A stretch of DNA of 64,000 nt from Tenggerimyces flavus (GCF_016907715.1 NZ_JAFBCM010000001.1:372001-436000), one strand, 5' to 3'; shown: positions 32,737 to 40,890, counted from the stretch's first letter. Translations and numbers: made by a program. The notes: generated by a model not told the origin, from the letters alone.

Positions 32737-33879
32737 ATGGCGTTGCTGGAGCGGTTGCGGCGTTGGCGTACTCAGCAGTCCTCTCCGCCGAGCATGGCGA
32801 AGTTCTACTGGGGCGAGGAGTCGCTCGAGGTCGTCGGGGAGAGCAACTACCAGGATGCGTTGTGGTCGCTCTGTGGTGGTGTGCCCGGCGGTGAGCGGGT
32901 GCGGCACGCGGTGGTGGCGGTGCTCGTTCCGGAGCCGGAGAACCCGTACGACGAGAACGCGATCTCGGTCCGCATCGAGTCGCACCGCGTGGGCTACCTC
33001 GACCGTGCGACGGCCGCTTCGTACATTGGCGGGCTTCGGGCGCTGGTCAGCGCGACCCGGCACCACGTCGCGCTCGGCGGCGTCATCGTCGGCGGTGGCC
33101 TGCGTACCGACGGCCTCGGTCTGCTCGGCGTCTGGCTCGACCACAACCCTTCGGACTTCGGCGTGCGGCGGCGTGCGTTTGATCCTGCTGCTCTGCGGAC
33201 GGGCTTCAGCGAGGCGTGGCTGACCGATGTGGACGACGACTCGTACGACCTGTCCTGGTACGACGCGCTGCCGGAGAACGATGTCGATGCGATCGCTCTG
33301 CTGCGCGATCTGCTCGCTTCCGATCCGGACCCGATCGATCGGCACTTCCAGTTCGCGGAGCTGGGGTCGCGGCTGTATCGGCGGCGAGAGCGGGACCCGA
33401 GCGCGCTGCACGCGTACGACGTGACGTGTGGGCAGCACGACGCGGAGATGGAGTCGATCTGCGCCGCGTTCCTGGAGAAGTGGGGCAAGGTGCCGCTGCT
33501 CGAGACGTACCGGCAGATGGCGATCCGGCAGCAGAAGCGGCGGGACTGGCCGGCCGTGGTCTGGTGGACGACCCGCGGCCTGGAGCTGTACGGAGCGGCG
33601 GCGGCCCGTTCGGACTCCGTCGAGGATTTGCTGAAGCGGCGCCACCAGGGGCTGGCGAAGCTCGATGCCGCAGCCGCCGCTCAGCGCCCAGCGACGCGGC
33701 CCCCGCTGGTCGCCGTACCGTCCGTCGACGGCTCCGCACCGCCGGCCGACCCCACCGGCGGCGTTTCGCGTCCCCTCGAGACCCTGACCTGCACCCAGTG
33801 CACGACCCCGTTCGACCGCCTGGTGGTCCGCGGCCGCAAACCATCCCTCTGCCCGTCCTGCCGGCTCGGCCGACCGTGA
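32737..33879 (+). CDS. HIRAN-like domain protein with C-terminal zinc ribbon
   Basis: The 380-residue protein starts at ATG 32737, preceded by GGAGGGGCAGG. Residues about 28-125 resemble the HIRAN domain (VVGESNYQDALWSL, VLVPEPENPYDENAISVRI, VGYLDRATAASYI), which in helicases binds DNA 3' ends. A helical middle region (LLRDLLASDPDPIDRHFQFA, TYRQMAIRQQKRRDWPAVVW) looks TPR-like. The C-terminus carries a four-cysteine ribbon (CTQCTTPFDR ... LCPSC). No enzymatic domain is seen. It might be an accessory repair or nucleic-acid-sensing protein; that role is inference. Confidence 0.65.
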   Translation: MALLERLRRWRTQQSSPPSMAKFYWGEESLEVVGESNYQDALWSLCGGVPGGERVRHAVVAVLVPEPENPYDENAISVRIESHRVGYLDRATAASYIGGLRALVSATRHHVALGGVIVGGGLRTDGLGLLGVWLDHNPSDFGVRRRAFDPAALRTGFSEAWLTDVDDDSYDLSWYDALPENDVDAIALLRDLLASDPDPIDRHFQFAELGSRLYRRRERDPSALHAYDVTCGQHDAEMESICAAFLEKWGKVPLLETYRQMAIRQQKRRDWPAVVWWTTRGLELYGAAAARSDSVEDLLKRRHQGLAKLDAAAAAQRPATRPPLVAVPSVDGSAPPADPTGGVSRPLETLTCTQCTTPFDRLVVRGRKPSLCPSCRLGRP

Positions 33880-33905
33880 CCGATATCCTGGACCCGCACC
33901 TCCCA

Positions 33906-33978
33906 GCCGGTGTGGCGCAATTGGCAGCGCAACCGCCTTGTAAGCGGTAGGTCGCGGGTTCGAATCCCGCCACCGGCT
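33906..33978 (+). tRNA. tRNA-Thr (anticodon UGU)
   Basis: The cloverleaf is complete: acceptor GCCGGTG pairing with CACCGGC, D stem GCGC/GCGC with AATTGGCA loop, anticodon stem ACCGC/GCGGT with loop CTTGTAA (anticodon TGT at 33939-33941), and T arm GCGGG-TTCGAAT-CCCGC. Only CC of the 3' CCA follows the discriminator base. It lies 26 bp past the HIRAN gene. No integrase or attachment-site repeat is seen beside it. Confidence 0.95.
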
Positions 33979-34001
33979 CCCCTCCGACCCGGCAGGCCTG
34001 G

Positions 34002-34496
34002 TCAACGGTAGAACGGGTCGCCGGGGCGGTGGTCTTCGTTGTCGTCCCAGCCGTCGTGGTCGCTGTCCGGGGTCCCGTACACGACCTGGCCGGTCTCCTC
34101 GGCGAGGTCGAGGATGAGCTGGGAGATCGGGTCGCGGTTGGTGACTGGACCGATGAGCATGTCGGCGGCCGCTTCTTCGCGGTCGTCCATGCTGTTGCCG
34201 TTGGCGTCGATCTTCATGGAGTCGACCACGCCGTCGTTGTTGGTGTCGACTGTCAGGGTCTCGAGTACGCCGTCGTTGTCCTGGTCGACGTTGATCTGGT
34301 CGATCTGGCCGTTCTCGTGGTAGTCGAACACGCGAATCTCGGCGTCGCCGGACAGGTCGGTGTCGTAGTCCATGATCTCGATTCGGCCGTCTTGATCGGC
34401 GTCGTACGCCAGCGCTTCGTTGAAGCCGTCGTTGTTGGTGTCAACGCGCAGGTGGTCGACGATGCCGTCGTTGTTGTAGTCGAATGTCTCGGTCAC
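34002..34496 (-). CDS. Calcium-loop-like repeat protein linked to the chaperone/dynamin operon
   Basis: This very acidic 164-residue protein consists mostly of tandem D-x-D/N-x-D-G loops (FDYNNDGIVDHL, VDTNNDGFNEAL, DADQDGRIEIMD, VDQDNDGVLETL, VDTNNDGVVDSM, IDANGNSMDD). They resemble dockerin or thrombospondin-type-3 calcium loops; the last lies near the C-terminus (DSDHDGWDDNED). It has no signal peptide. GTG 34496 is chosen because GAGGAG lies 6 bases upstream. It opens with VTETFD, a motif also present in the C39-like protein at 37850-39043, so the two are probably paralogous modules of one system. Confidence 0.7.
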   Translation of the reverse strand: MTETFDYNNDGIVDHLRVDTNNDGFNEALAYDADQDGRIEIMDYDTDLSGDAEIRVFDYHENGQIDQINVDQDNDGVLETLTVDTNNDGVVDSMKIDANGNSMDDREEAAADMLIGPVTNRDPISQLILDLAEETGQVVYGTPDSDHDGWDDNEDHRPGDPFYR

Positions 34497-34584
34497 GATG
34501 GCTCCTCGGTGGAACGGCCGCACCTTGCGGCACCTGTGAGTTGGAGCTACCTGGACCCGACTTTGTTCCCCTAGGCAAGGCGAG

Positions 34585-35124
34585 TCACGAGCGTTCCTTC
34601 TCTGTCAGCGCGGCGAGGATAGCGGTCCGCGCACGGTTCAGACGGCTCTTCACGGTCTGGACCGGAACGCCCTGGTGCGCGGCGATCTCCTCGTAGGTCA
34701 GGTCGCCGTACTCGCGCAGGACGATTGCCTCTCGGAACTGCTCGCCGAGACCGGCCAGCGCGGTGGCGATGCGATCACGATCGGCCATTCTGTCGGTGAA
34801 GTCCTGCCTGTCCGGCTGGTCGAGCTCGTCGAGCAGATCAGTGGGGACGTCACGGCGGCGGCGCAGTACGGCCAATGCCGCGTTGGCGGCGATTCTGTAA
34901 GCCCACGTGCCGAAACGGGCATCGCTGCGGAACTTCCCCAGGTGCAGCCAGGCGGCAGTCAGTGCCTCCTGGAGCGCGTCCTCGGCATCGTATTCATTGC
35001 CGGTGATGCGGAGGCAGACCGACCACAGGCGAGTGCGATGCCGGCCGACGAGCTCGGCGTACGCGTGCTCGTCACCGGCCTGTGCCCGACCGATGAGCTC
35101 GGCCTCGACCAGTGTGGAAGTCAT
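34585..35124 (-). CDS. ECF-type RNA polymerase sigma factor
   Basis: The 179-residue sigma factor has region 2 (DEHAYAELVGRHRTRLWSVC, NEYDAEDALQEALTAAW) and region 4 (FREAIVLREYGDLTYEEIAA, VPVQTVKSRLNRARTAI). ATG 35124 fits family length. No anti-sigma gene is adjacent. It lies 102 bp downstream of the NADAR gene on the same strand and may be the dedicated regulator of the chaperone/dynamin operon. GGGAAC, a -35-like ECF motif, occurs upstream of the operon's first gene and of the calcium-loop gene. Confidence 0.88.
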   Translation of the reverse strand: MTSTLVEAELIGRAQAGDEHAYAELVGRHRTRLWSVCLRITGNEYDAEDALQEALTAAWLHLGKFRSDARFGTWAYRIAANAALAVLRRRRDVPTDLLDELDQPDRQDFTDRMADRDRIATALAGLGEQFREAIVLREYGDLTYEEIAAHQGVPVQTVKSRLNRARTAILAALTEKERS

Positions 35125-35226
35125 GGGGTTCCTGGCCTTTTCGTCCGGCCCACTGCCGGTTCCTGAAGTGAAGCACGCAGAGGAACACCGCGTCCTGAGG
35201 TTGGACAAGGACGACAACGCCCTGAG

Positions 35227-35679
35227 TCAGCTCGCCGCGACGCGCAGTTGCTCGCGAACCTCCATGAGCAGAAGGCCAAGCCGGTTGCGGCCGGATCCAT
35301 CGCCGCCGTCGCCCCAGTAGCGGTCGTTCTTGGTGTGCTCGACGAGGAGCGCGTCGCCGGTAGACAGCAGCAGAGCACGAAGGTCGCCGTGCTGGGTGAA
35401 CTTCGCGAGCAGCGCCTTCTTCATGACCGCGTCGCGCACTCCGTACCAGTCCCTACGCATCCCTCGGGTGTGGTCACGCCCCAGGCGCGCCGCCTCCATC
35501 GGGTTCGGTGCCCGACGGATCTCCTCGGCATAAGGCGTATCGGCGAACTTGCTTGCCTGGAAGAGGTGCTCGCTTGTCGGCCACTCGACGGCGTCGATCA
35601 GCAGCGGGTAGGGCGCGAAGTTCGACAGCTCGCCCCACGGGTCGGTCGGTCGATAGAAGTGGATGACGTCCAGAGTCAT
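35227..35679 (-). CDS. NADAR-family protein (YbiA/RibX-like N-glycosidase)
   Basis: The 150-residue protein carries the NADAR signature: IHFYRPTDPWGELSNFAPYP, WPTSEHLFQASKFAD and YWGDGGDGSGRNRLGLLLME. Members cleave N-glycosidic bonds, for example in riboflavin intermediates, and some remove ADP-ribose from modified guanine as antitoxins to DarT1-type toxins. ATG 35679 overlaps the dynamin stop (ATGA), so it is translated with the IniC-like GTPase. No DarT-like toxin is seen nearby. It is the last gene of the main operon. Confidence 0.85.
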   Translation of the reverse strand: MTLDVIHFYRPTDPWGELSNFAPYPLLIDAVEWPTSEHLFQASKFADTPYAEEIRRAPNPMEAARLGRDHTRGMRRDWYGVRDAVMKKALLAKFTQHGDLRALLLSTGDALLVEHTKNDRYWGDGGDGSGRNRLGLLLMEVREQLRVAAS

Positions 35680-37112
35680 CCACCCGCGTCGGAACGGAGC
35701 CGGCGGGCGAGCAGTTGGTACGAACGCGCGAGAACGCGCCCAGCGTCGGCCTCTGCCGGGAAAACTGCGAGTGCGGCCGTACGAGTCGCTTCCGCTGATC
35801 GGCGCCGCGCCGCGAGCGCGAGCTCGTCGGGTCCGCCGGCCTCAATGCCCAACAGTGCAACGGGATCCGGGTCGTCGACGAAGCGGCTCAACTGCGCTAC
35901 GAGAGGGGAGCCGGGCACCTCGCTGGTCAACGCGTGCAGGGCACGCAGCTCCTGCAACGGATGCAGGTCGGGATCGAACGTCGCGGTCTCCACCAGAGCG
36001 AGCGCCTTCTCGGCGTCGTCCGCGCGTCCGGCAGCAGTCGCGAGCACCCCGAGGGCACGGTTCGCCTTGAGCAGGTCGGCGCGCGGTACCAGCCGACTAC
36101 GTACGACGTTCTCGAGGTCCGCGATGCCGGAGACCTCCTGGCACCAGGACTTCAACCGTGCGGCCCCGTTGGCAGCCTGGTCGCGTCCGGCGCCGACGCC
36201 GTACGGGCCGAAGAACCGGTAGAGATCCTGCAACGCGGGGTCCTGCCGGCGGAGCGACAGTGCCAGGACCTCCTCGCCGGCGAGATCGGCGACGCGACGG
36301 GCCAGTGACTCCGAGATCCGCCCAGTGCGTGCCGTCTCGGCGAGAAGACCCGACACCGGCAGGACGTCGGCCAGCTCGGCTCGGTGGGTGGTCGCGAGCC
36401 CCTGCGCCACCTCGCGGGCGACGTCGAAGGGGTCGCGCGGGTCGAACGGGCCGCTTCCGAAGCGGTCGGCCTGAGCCAGCAAGCCGACAGCGTTCAGGGC
36501 GGTCGCGGACTGCCGTCCCGCGGAGGCCCGGAAGTCGGCCAAGAAGTCGACGTCGCTGCGTCGTGCCGCATCGCCGATGAGGAAGAGCAGAGCATCGGCC
36601 GCACCGGCCGCACGTTGGGACGCCTTCCCCGCACCGAGGATCGCGCGCCGGGTCGCAGCATCGTTCGCAGCGGTCAGCGTGTCCAGGCCGGGAGTGTCGA
36701 TGAGCGTGAGGTCGCGCAGCGGACCCGAGGCGAGGTGAACGACGAGCCGGGACACCTTCTCTGCCGGAACATCGAGCTCGTTGGGGAGGCCCTGGCCGGC
36801 GAGGCGGACGGGACGCATGCTGCCATCGACGAGCTCCAGGTCGGCGCGATCCGGCGCGCCGAAGCGGTACCAGGTGACCACGCGGGTGCATTCCCCCGCG
36901 CTGGTGGGCGCGATGCGGCGACCGACGAGTGCGTTGACGAGCGTCGACTTGCCCGAACTGACTCTGCCCACCACCGCGAGGCGCAAGGGTTCGGCCAAGG
37001 ATGCCCGGGCATCCTCCGTGGCACTCGGGTCGTCGCCGGACAGCAGCGGGACAACGTCGTCGTACAGGCGGTGCAACCGTGCCAGCACGGCGGACCGAAG
37101 GGAAGGCGTCAT
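35676..37112 (-). CDS. Dynamin-family GTPase, IniC-like
   Basis: This 478-residue protein closely resembles mycobacterial IniC (about 493 residues). LAEPLRLAVVGRVSSGKSTL gives the P-loop, VGRRIAPTSAGECTRVVTW follows as in IniC, and LTLIDTPGLDTL is G3. GLLAQADR stands where G4 is expected, with Ala-Gln-Ala-Asp instead of the usual Asn/Thr-Lys-x-Asp. The C-terminal helical region (LKANRALGVLATAAG, LQELRALHALTSE) matches too. Bacterial dynamins remodel or guard membranes; IniC supports tolerance to cell-wall stress in mycobacteria. It overlaps both neighbours by ATGA. Confidence 0.82.
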   Translation of the reverse strand: MTPSLRSAVLARLHRLYDDVVPLLSGDDPSATEDARASLAEPLRLAVVGRVSSGKSTLVNALVGRRIAPTSAGECTRVVTWYRFGAPDRADLELVDGSMRPVRLAGQGLPNELDVPAEKVSRLVVHLASGPLRDLTLIDTPGLDTLTAANDAATRRAILGAGKASQRAAGAADALLFLIGDAARRSDVDFLADFRASAGRQSATALNAVGLLAQADRFGSGPFDPRDPFDVAREVAQGLATTHRAELADVLPVSGLLAETARTGRISESLARRVADLAGEEVLALSLRRQDPALQDLYRFFGPYGVGAGRDQAANGAARLKSWCQEVSGIADLENVVRSRLVPRADLLKANRALGVLATAAGRADDAEKALALVETATFDPDLHPLQELRALHALTSEVPGSPLVAQLSRFVDDPDPVALLGIEAGGPDELALAARRRSAEATRTAALAVFPAEADAGRVLARSYQLLARRLRSDAGG

Positions 37113-37396
37113 GCCAGCCAGCCGGCGTCGTCGTCTCCCGGACCATCCACGTGCTGCTCGAGGTCAGGACCCTCTTCGGCGGCCCACTCCGGCTCATCGG
37201 CAACCAGGTCGCCGGGCTCCTCGTCGAGGGCCTCGGCTGGCAGCACCTCGGGGGTCGCGGCCTCCGAATCGGGTACGAGCGCGGCGAGCTCCCCCGCCTC
37301 ACGCGGATCGTCCAGCGCACCCGCGAGGGCAGCCGCCCAGACGTCCTCGGGCGGTTCGACCGGGGGGCCTAGGAGTGGCCTCAGCTCGCCGTCCAC
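37109..37396 (-). CDS. Small acidic protein between GrpE-like and IniC-like genes
   Basis: This 95-residue, strongly acidic and Ala/Pro-rich protein is probably disordered apart from a short predicted helix with PPEDVWAAALAGALDD. It starts with GTG 37396, overlapping the GrpE-like gene by 16 bp, and ends overlapping the dynamin start by ATGA. Tight packing on both sides supports it as a real gene. No known domain is recognised. It may be an adaptor or a substrate-like linear motif for the operon's Hsp70 or dynamin. Confidence 0.6.
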   Translation of the reverse strand: MDGELRPLLGPPVEPPEDVWAAALAGALDDPREAGELAALVPDSEAATPEVLPAEALDEEPGDLVADEPEWAAEEGPDLEQHVDGPGDDDAGWLA

Positions 37397-37842
37397 ACGA
37401 CCACCTCCGCTGGGCGTACCACGGTCCCGTGGCTGCTCCAGCCGGTGCGAACCTGGTGCGCCACCTGCCCCAAGTGTCCCGGAGCGGCCGGCTCGGTGCC
37501 CACAGCGAGATGCTCGGCGGGGTCGAACGGCATACCCGGCGAGGCGTCGAGCGGAACGACGCCCGCGCGGCGAAGGACCTGCTCGACGTGGGCACGGACC
37601 GCAGGCGAGGAGGTCGCCAGGTCATACGCTCCGATCAGGCCCTCGGTGAGCAGGGTGGCGTCCGCGTCCGGCGCCGCCTGAGGTGCCGGCACCTCAGGAT
37701 CCCGCAGTTGGGCGGGAGCCGCCCCGGACTCGTCGGGCCGGGAACGCCGGGTGCTCACCATGGCGAGGGCGGTGATGCCGGCAGCGGCTATCAGCGCGAG
37801 TACGGCCTGCCACCACGCGACGGTGAGCTCCCCGGTCCACAT
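37381..37842 (-). CDS. Membrane-anchored GrpE-like nucleotide exchange factor
   Basis: This 153-residue protein begins with one transmembrane helix (AVLALIAAAGITALAMV), then a Pro/Ala-rich linker. Residues about 63-153 match the C-terminal part of GrpE: a short helix (AVRAHVEQVLRRAGVVPLD) leading to the beta domain with GMPFDPAEHLAVG, a paired Gly-Trp turn and GTVVRPAEVVVW. The long coiled coil of housekeeping GrpE is largely missing and replaced by the membrane anchor. It should promote ADP release from the operon's own Hsp70 at the membrane. It starts 7 bp after the C39-like gene. Confidence 0.75.
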   Translation of the reverse strand: MWTGELTVAWWQAVLALIAAAGITALAMVSTRRSRPDESGAAPAQLRDPEVPAPQAAPDADATLLTEGLIGAYDLATSSPAVRAHVEQVLRRAGVVPLDASPGMPFDPAEHLAVGTEPAAPGHLGQVAHQVRTGWSSHGTVVRPAEVVVWTAS

Positions 37843-37849
37843 GGCCCGA

Positions 37850-39043
37850 TCACTTCTTCCGAGCGCCGACGACCAGCCGGGCGCCGAGGAGGATCGGGAG
37901 GATCACCCACGGGTTGTCGAGTGCCCAGTCGACCGCCGACTCGAACGGGTTGGTTTCGCCGCTGGACTCGAACCCGGGCACGGCACCGTTCAACGTAGCC
38001 GCGGTCTCGACCACCGGCTCCATGTCCGCGGAGACGCCGGCCGCGGTGGCCGCGAACTCCTCCGGCGTCACGTCGCACACCACAGCGGCGTAGCCGGAGT
38101 CGGCCCAGGCACCGACGAGAACGTCGATCGGGTACTCCTTGCCGTCGCCCTCGGGGTCGCCCGGGTCACTGACGACCACGACCCCGCGCTCGACGTCGAC
38201 TCCGGTGACCACGATGGCGTGGTCAGGCGCGTTGTCCTCGGTCGTCTCGCCCGTCCAGATCTCGCCGCTGTCCACGGCGAGCATCACGCTGCGACCTTCG
38301 TCCAGGTACTCCACGAGGGTCTCGACGCCGGTGCCGAACTCGATGGATGCGGGAACGCCGGCGTCCTCGAGCAGCGCGAGCGCGCCATCGACGCCGATGC
38401 CGGGCACGCCGTTCGGGCCGACCTCGAAGACCTTCAGCTCGTTCGCTCGCTCCACGAACTGCTGCTCGTCGCCATTGTGCTCCCCGGTGTACTCCGACAC
38501 GATCTGCGCGATGCTCGCCGGTACGCAAAAACCGTTGGCCGCTTGCTCAAACCAGTGCTCGGAGTCGCCCACCGGGTCGCCGACAAGCTGGCCGTCGACG
38601 ACGAAGGGGCTCTCGGGCACGGGATCGGTCGCCGTCTGTGCCGAGTCCCCGAACTGCAGGTCGAGGGCCTCGACTACTCCCGGGTCGATCTGCTGCATCT
38701 CCTCGCGGTTTAGGTCCAGCTCGGACTCGAAGACGCCGTCGGCGCCCTGGTCCACGCTCACGTGGTAACCGTCGGCGGTCCGGGTGACCATCAGCTCGAA
38801 GACGCCGTTGCCGTCGAGGTCGACACCCATGGTGTCGGCGAGCCGGTCGCCGTTCTCGTCGCTCACCGCGACGAGTGACCCGTCGGTGAGGCGCTCGAGA
38901 ACCAGGTCGGGAACGCCGTTGCCGGAGTTGTCGAAGGTCTCGGTGACGCCACCGTCGGTCAGGGGCTCGCCGGCTATGGTCGCGGACTCCGGAGCCTGCG
39001 CCGCAGGGTCCAACTCTGTGTCGAAGCCGGTGGTCTCGGTCAT
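37850..39043 (-). CDS. C39-like cysteine peptidase with calcium-loop repeats and C-terminal membrane tail
   Basis: The 397-residue protein has no signal peptide. Residues about 30-115 hold repeats like those of the 34002 protein (VTETFDNSGNGVPDLVLE, DENGDRLADTMGVDLDGNG, SVDQGADGVFESELDLN). Residues about 160-300 look like a C39-like papain-fold peptidase: a Gln followed by NGFCVPASIAQIV (catalytic Cys), then NAPDHAIVVTGVD (His) and VVVSDPGDPEGDGKEYPI (Asp). The C-terminus is one hydrophobic helix (NPWVILPILLGARLVVG) and a short basic end, a tail anchor. ATG 39043 overlaps the IniA-like stop (ATGA) and follows AGAGGAG. It probably cleaves proteins at the inner membrane face. Confidence 0.7.
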   Translation of the reverse strand: MTETTGFDTELDPAAQAPESATIAGEPLTDGGVTETFDNSGNGVPDLVLERLTDGSLVAVSDENGDRLADTMGVDLDGNGVFELMVTRTADGYHVSVDQGADGVFESELDLNREEMQQIDPGVVEALDLQFGDSAQTATDPVPESPFVVDGQLVGDPVGDSEHWFEQAANGFCVPASIAQIVSEYTGEHNGDEQQFVERANELKVFEVGPNGVPGIGVDGALALLEDAGVPASIEFGTGVETLVEYLDEGRSVMLAVDSGEIWTGETTEDNAPDHAIVVTGVDVERGVVVVSDPGDPEGDGKEYPIDVLVGAWADSGYAAVVCDVTPEEFAATAAGVSADMEPVVETAATLNGAVPGFESSGETNPFESAVDWALDNPWVILPILLGARLVVGARKK

Positions 39044-40890
39044 GATCTGCTCCTCTGTCTGGTACTCGTTGGAGGCGCGGCGATGGCCGAATGTTCCGCG
39101 GGCGCGAGCCTTGCCAGTCGCTGCTCGAGCGCGCGACGTCTCGCCTGCACTGCCTCCATGCGGAGTTCGAGACGCTGTCCGGTCGACTCCCGCGTGGCCT
39201 CGTCCTCGCGCGCAGCCCGGTCCGCCTCGGCCAGGACTGCGCGTACGGCGGCAAGAGAACGCTTCAAGTGGTCCTCGAGCGCGATGTGCAGCTCCGGTCG
39301 CAGCTCGCGCAGCCACGAGTCGACCGCGGCGGTGAGATCCTGACGCGCGCCGGCGATCGAGTCGTACAGCGTGCCGGCGAGTTCCTGCTGACCCTGCCGG
39401 ATGCTCCGGAAGCCGAGGTTGATCGCGACCATGGCGGCACCGCCCAGCAGCAGGCCGACAGGCCCCGCGACGCCGAGGAGCCCGACGAGGTGCGAGCCCA
39501 TGAACGCCGTGCCCGCCACCGACGGGTCCAGCAGGGGATTCATGGTGACGGTCTCGCGTTGGCGGATCCGCATGCGGATGTCCGCCAGCCCTACGGAGAT
39601 GTCGGCGCCGGGGATGTCGGCGTCGGCGTCGAACAACGCGCCGAACGCCGATCCGACCAGGTCGGTGACCCGCCCAGCGGTGTCGGCCCGGACCTCGTTG
39701 GCCAGGATGGCGAGCTCCGCGGCCAGGTCGGCGGCGAACTGGGCTTTGGCCGCGTTGCCCATGCCTCGCTTCTCCTGCTGGATGCGTCGCGACATCCGCG
39801 CGGTGAGCTCGTCGGCCCGCTCGTTGAGGTACTCCAGAGCCGACTGGCGGACGCGACCGAGGTCTCGTTCCAGGTCGAGCCTGCCGCGGCGCTGCTGCAG
39901 TTGGAGGGCTGCGAGCCGCTGCTGCTCGGACTCCAGTCCCGCGCGCACCTCACCACTGGAGAGCGCACGGATCTCCAACGAGACGCGCTCTTCGAGACGT
40001 TCGAGCCCGGAGTGTCCGGCGCGCAGCGCGTTGACGACTGCGACGTGTCGTTGGTCGCCCACGAGCCGGCGAAGGGTGTCGGCGAGCAAGGGAATACCGG
40101 ACGCCTCGTTGAGTGCCTTCGCCACGTCGGCCGGCTGCGAACGGGCGTGCGCGGCGTACGCCGCGCTGACCGGATGCATCAGCACAGCGCCGAAGCGGGG
40201 GGCGTGCTTTCGCAGCAGGGCGCGGTTCTCGTCGCGTACCTGCTCCCAGCCACCGGGGTTGCGGTCGATCTTGGTCATCGCGATGACGACGTTCTCTGTG
40301 TGGTCGGTGACCTCGCGCAGGAACTCGAGCTCGGGTGCGGTCAGCGTCTGTCCACCGTCGATGACGAACAGCAGCGCGGTCGCGTCGGCCGCGGCCCGGC
40401 GGGCCTGCCGACCGTGGGCTGAGGAGAGCCCGCCGACGCCAGGGGTGTCGACGAGCGCGACGCCAGGCACCCAGAGGCTTGTCACCGCGAACCGGACGCC
40501 GAGCGGTGTGCTGTGCTCTCCTCCCGGGACAAGCATCGAGGTCGCCTGCTCGACCGGTACGCCGTCGCGGTGATCGGCGTAGAGGACCTCGGCACGACCT
40601 TCAGGCAGGGAAGGCGAGGGGGGAACGATGGCCACCACGCTCGCCGTCACGACCTCCGCACCGGTCGGGCTCACGTCGGCGCCGGTGAGCGCGTTGACGA
40701 GCGTGCTCTTGCCGCGCTTCACCTCGCCCACCACGACGACAGCCGGTGCTCCCGAGGTACCCCGTAGTCTCCGGTCGATCAACTGGACGTCGTCGCTCTG
40801 CCCGTACTGGTTGAGCATCCGCCGCGCCTGGAGCACGGGAACCGCGTCGGCTGCGGTCAGCCTCGGGCGACGCGGCACCTCGTCGCTCAT
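39040..40890 (-). CDS. Dynamin-family GTPase, IniA-like
   Basis: The 616-residue protein resembles mycobacterial IniA (about 640 residues). It has P-loop VVVVGEVKRGKSTLVNAL, switch region TGAEVVTASVV, G3 VALVDTPGVGGLSSAH, G4 VIAMTKIDRN, long helical stalk segments, a hydrophobic membrane-binding stretch (HLVGLLGVAGPVGLLLGG) and a terminal coiled coil. ATG 40890 overlaps the DUF1795-like stop by ATGA. With the IniC-like gene it forms a dynamin pair; such pairs often form hetero-assemblies on membranes. Confidence 0.82.
   Translation of the reverse strand: MSDEVPRRPRLTAADAVPVLQARRMLNQYGQSDDVQLIDRRLRGTSGAPAVVVVGEVKRGKSTLVNALTGADVSPTGAEVVTASVVAIVPPSPSLPEGRAEVLYADHRDGVPVEQATSMLVPGGEHSTPLGVRFAVTSLWVPGVALVDTPGVGGLSSAHGRQARRAAADATALLFVIDGGQTLTAPELEFLREVTDHTENVVIAMTKIDRNPGGWEQVRDENRALLRKHAPRFGAVLMHPVSAAYAAHARSQPADVAKALNEASGIPLLADTLRRLVGDQRHVAVVNALRAGHSGLERLEERVSLEIRALSSGEVRAGLESEQQRLAALQLQQRRGRLDLERDLGRVRQSALEYLNERADELTARMSRRIQQEKRGMGNAAKAQFAADLAAELAILANEVRADTAGRVTDLVGSAFGALFDADADIPGADISVGLADIRMRIRQRETVTMNPLLDPSVAGTAFMGSHLVGLLGVAGPVGLLLGGAAMVAINLGFRSIRQGQQELAGTLYDSIAGARQDLTAAVDSWLRELRPELHIALEDHLKRSLAAVRAVLAEADRAAREDEATRESTGQRLELRMEAVQARRRALEQRLARLAPAEHSAIAAPPTSTRQRSRS

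Noticed and set aside
33880-34001. tRNA-Thr as an integration site for a mobile island containing the chaperone/dynamin operon
   Set aside because: No integrase, direct repeat of the tRNA 3' end or phage gene is visible on either side.
35227-35679. DarT-NADAR toxin-antitoxin pair
   Set aside because: No ADP-ribosyltransferase-like gene lies beside the NADAR gene; its neighbours are a dynamin and a sigma factor.
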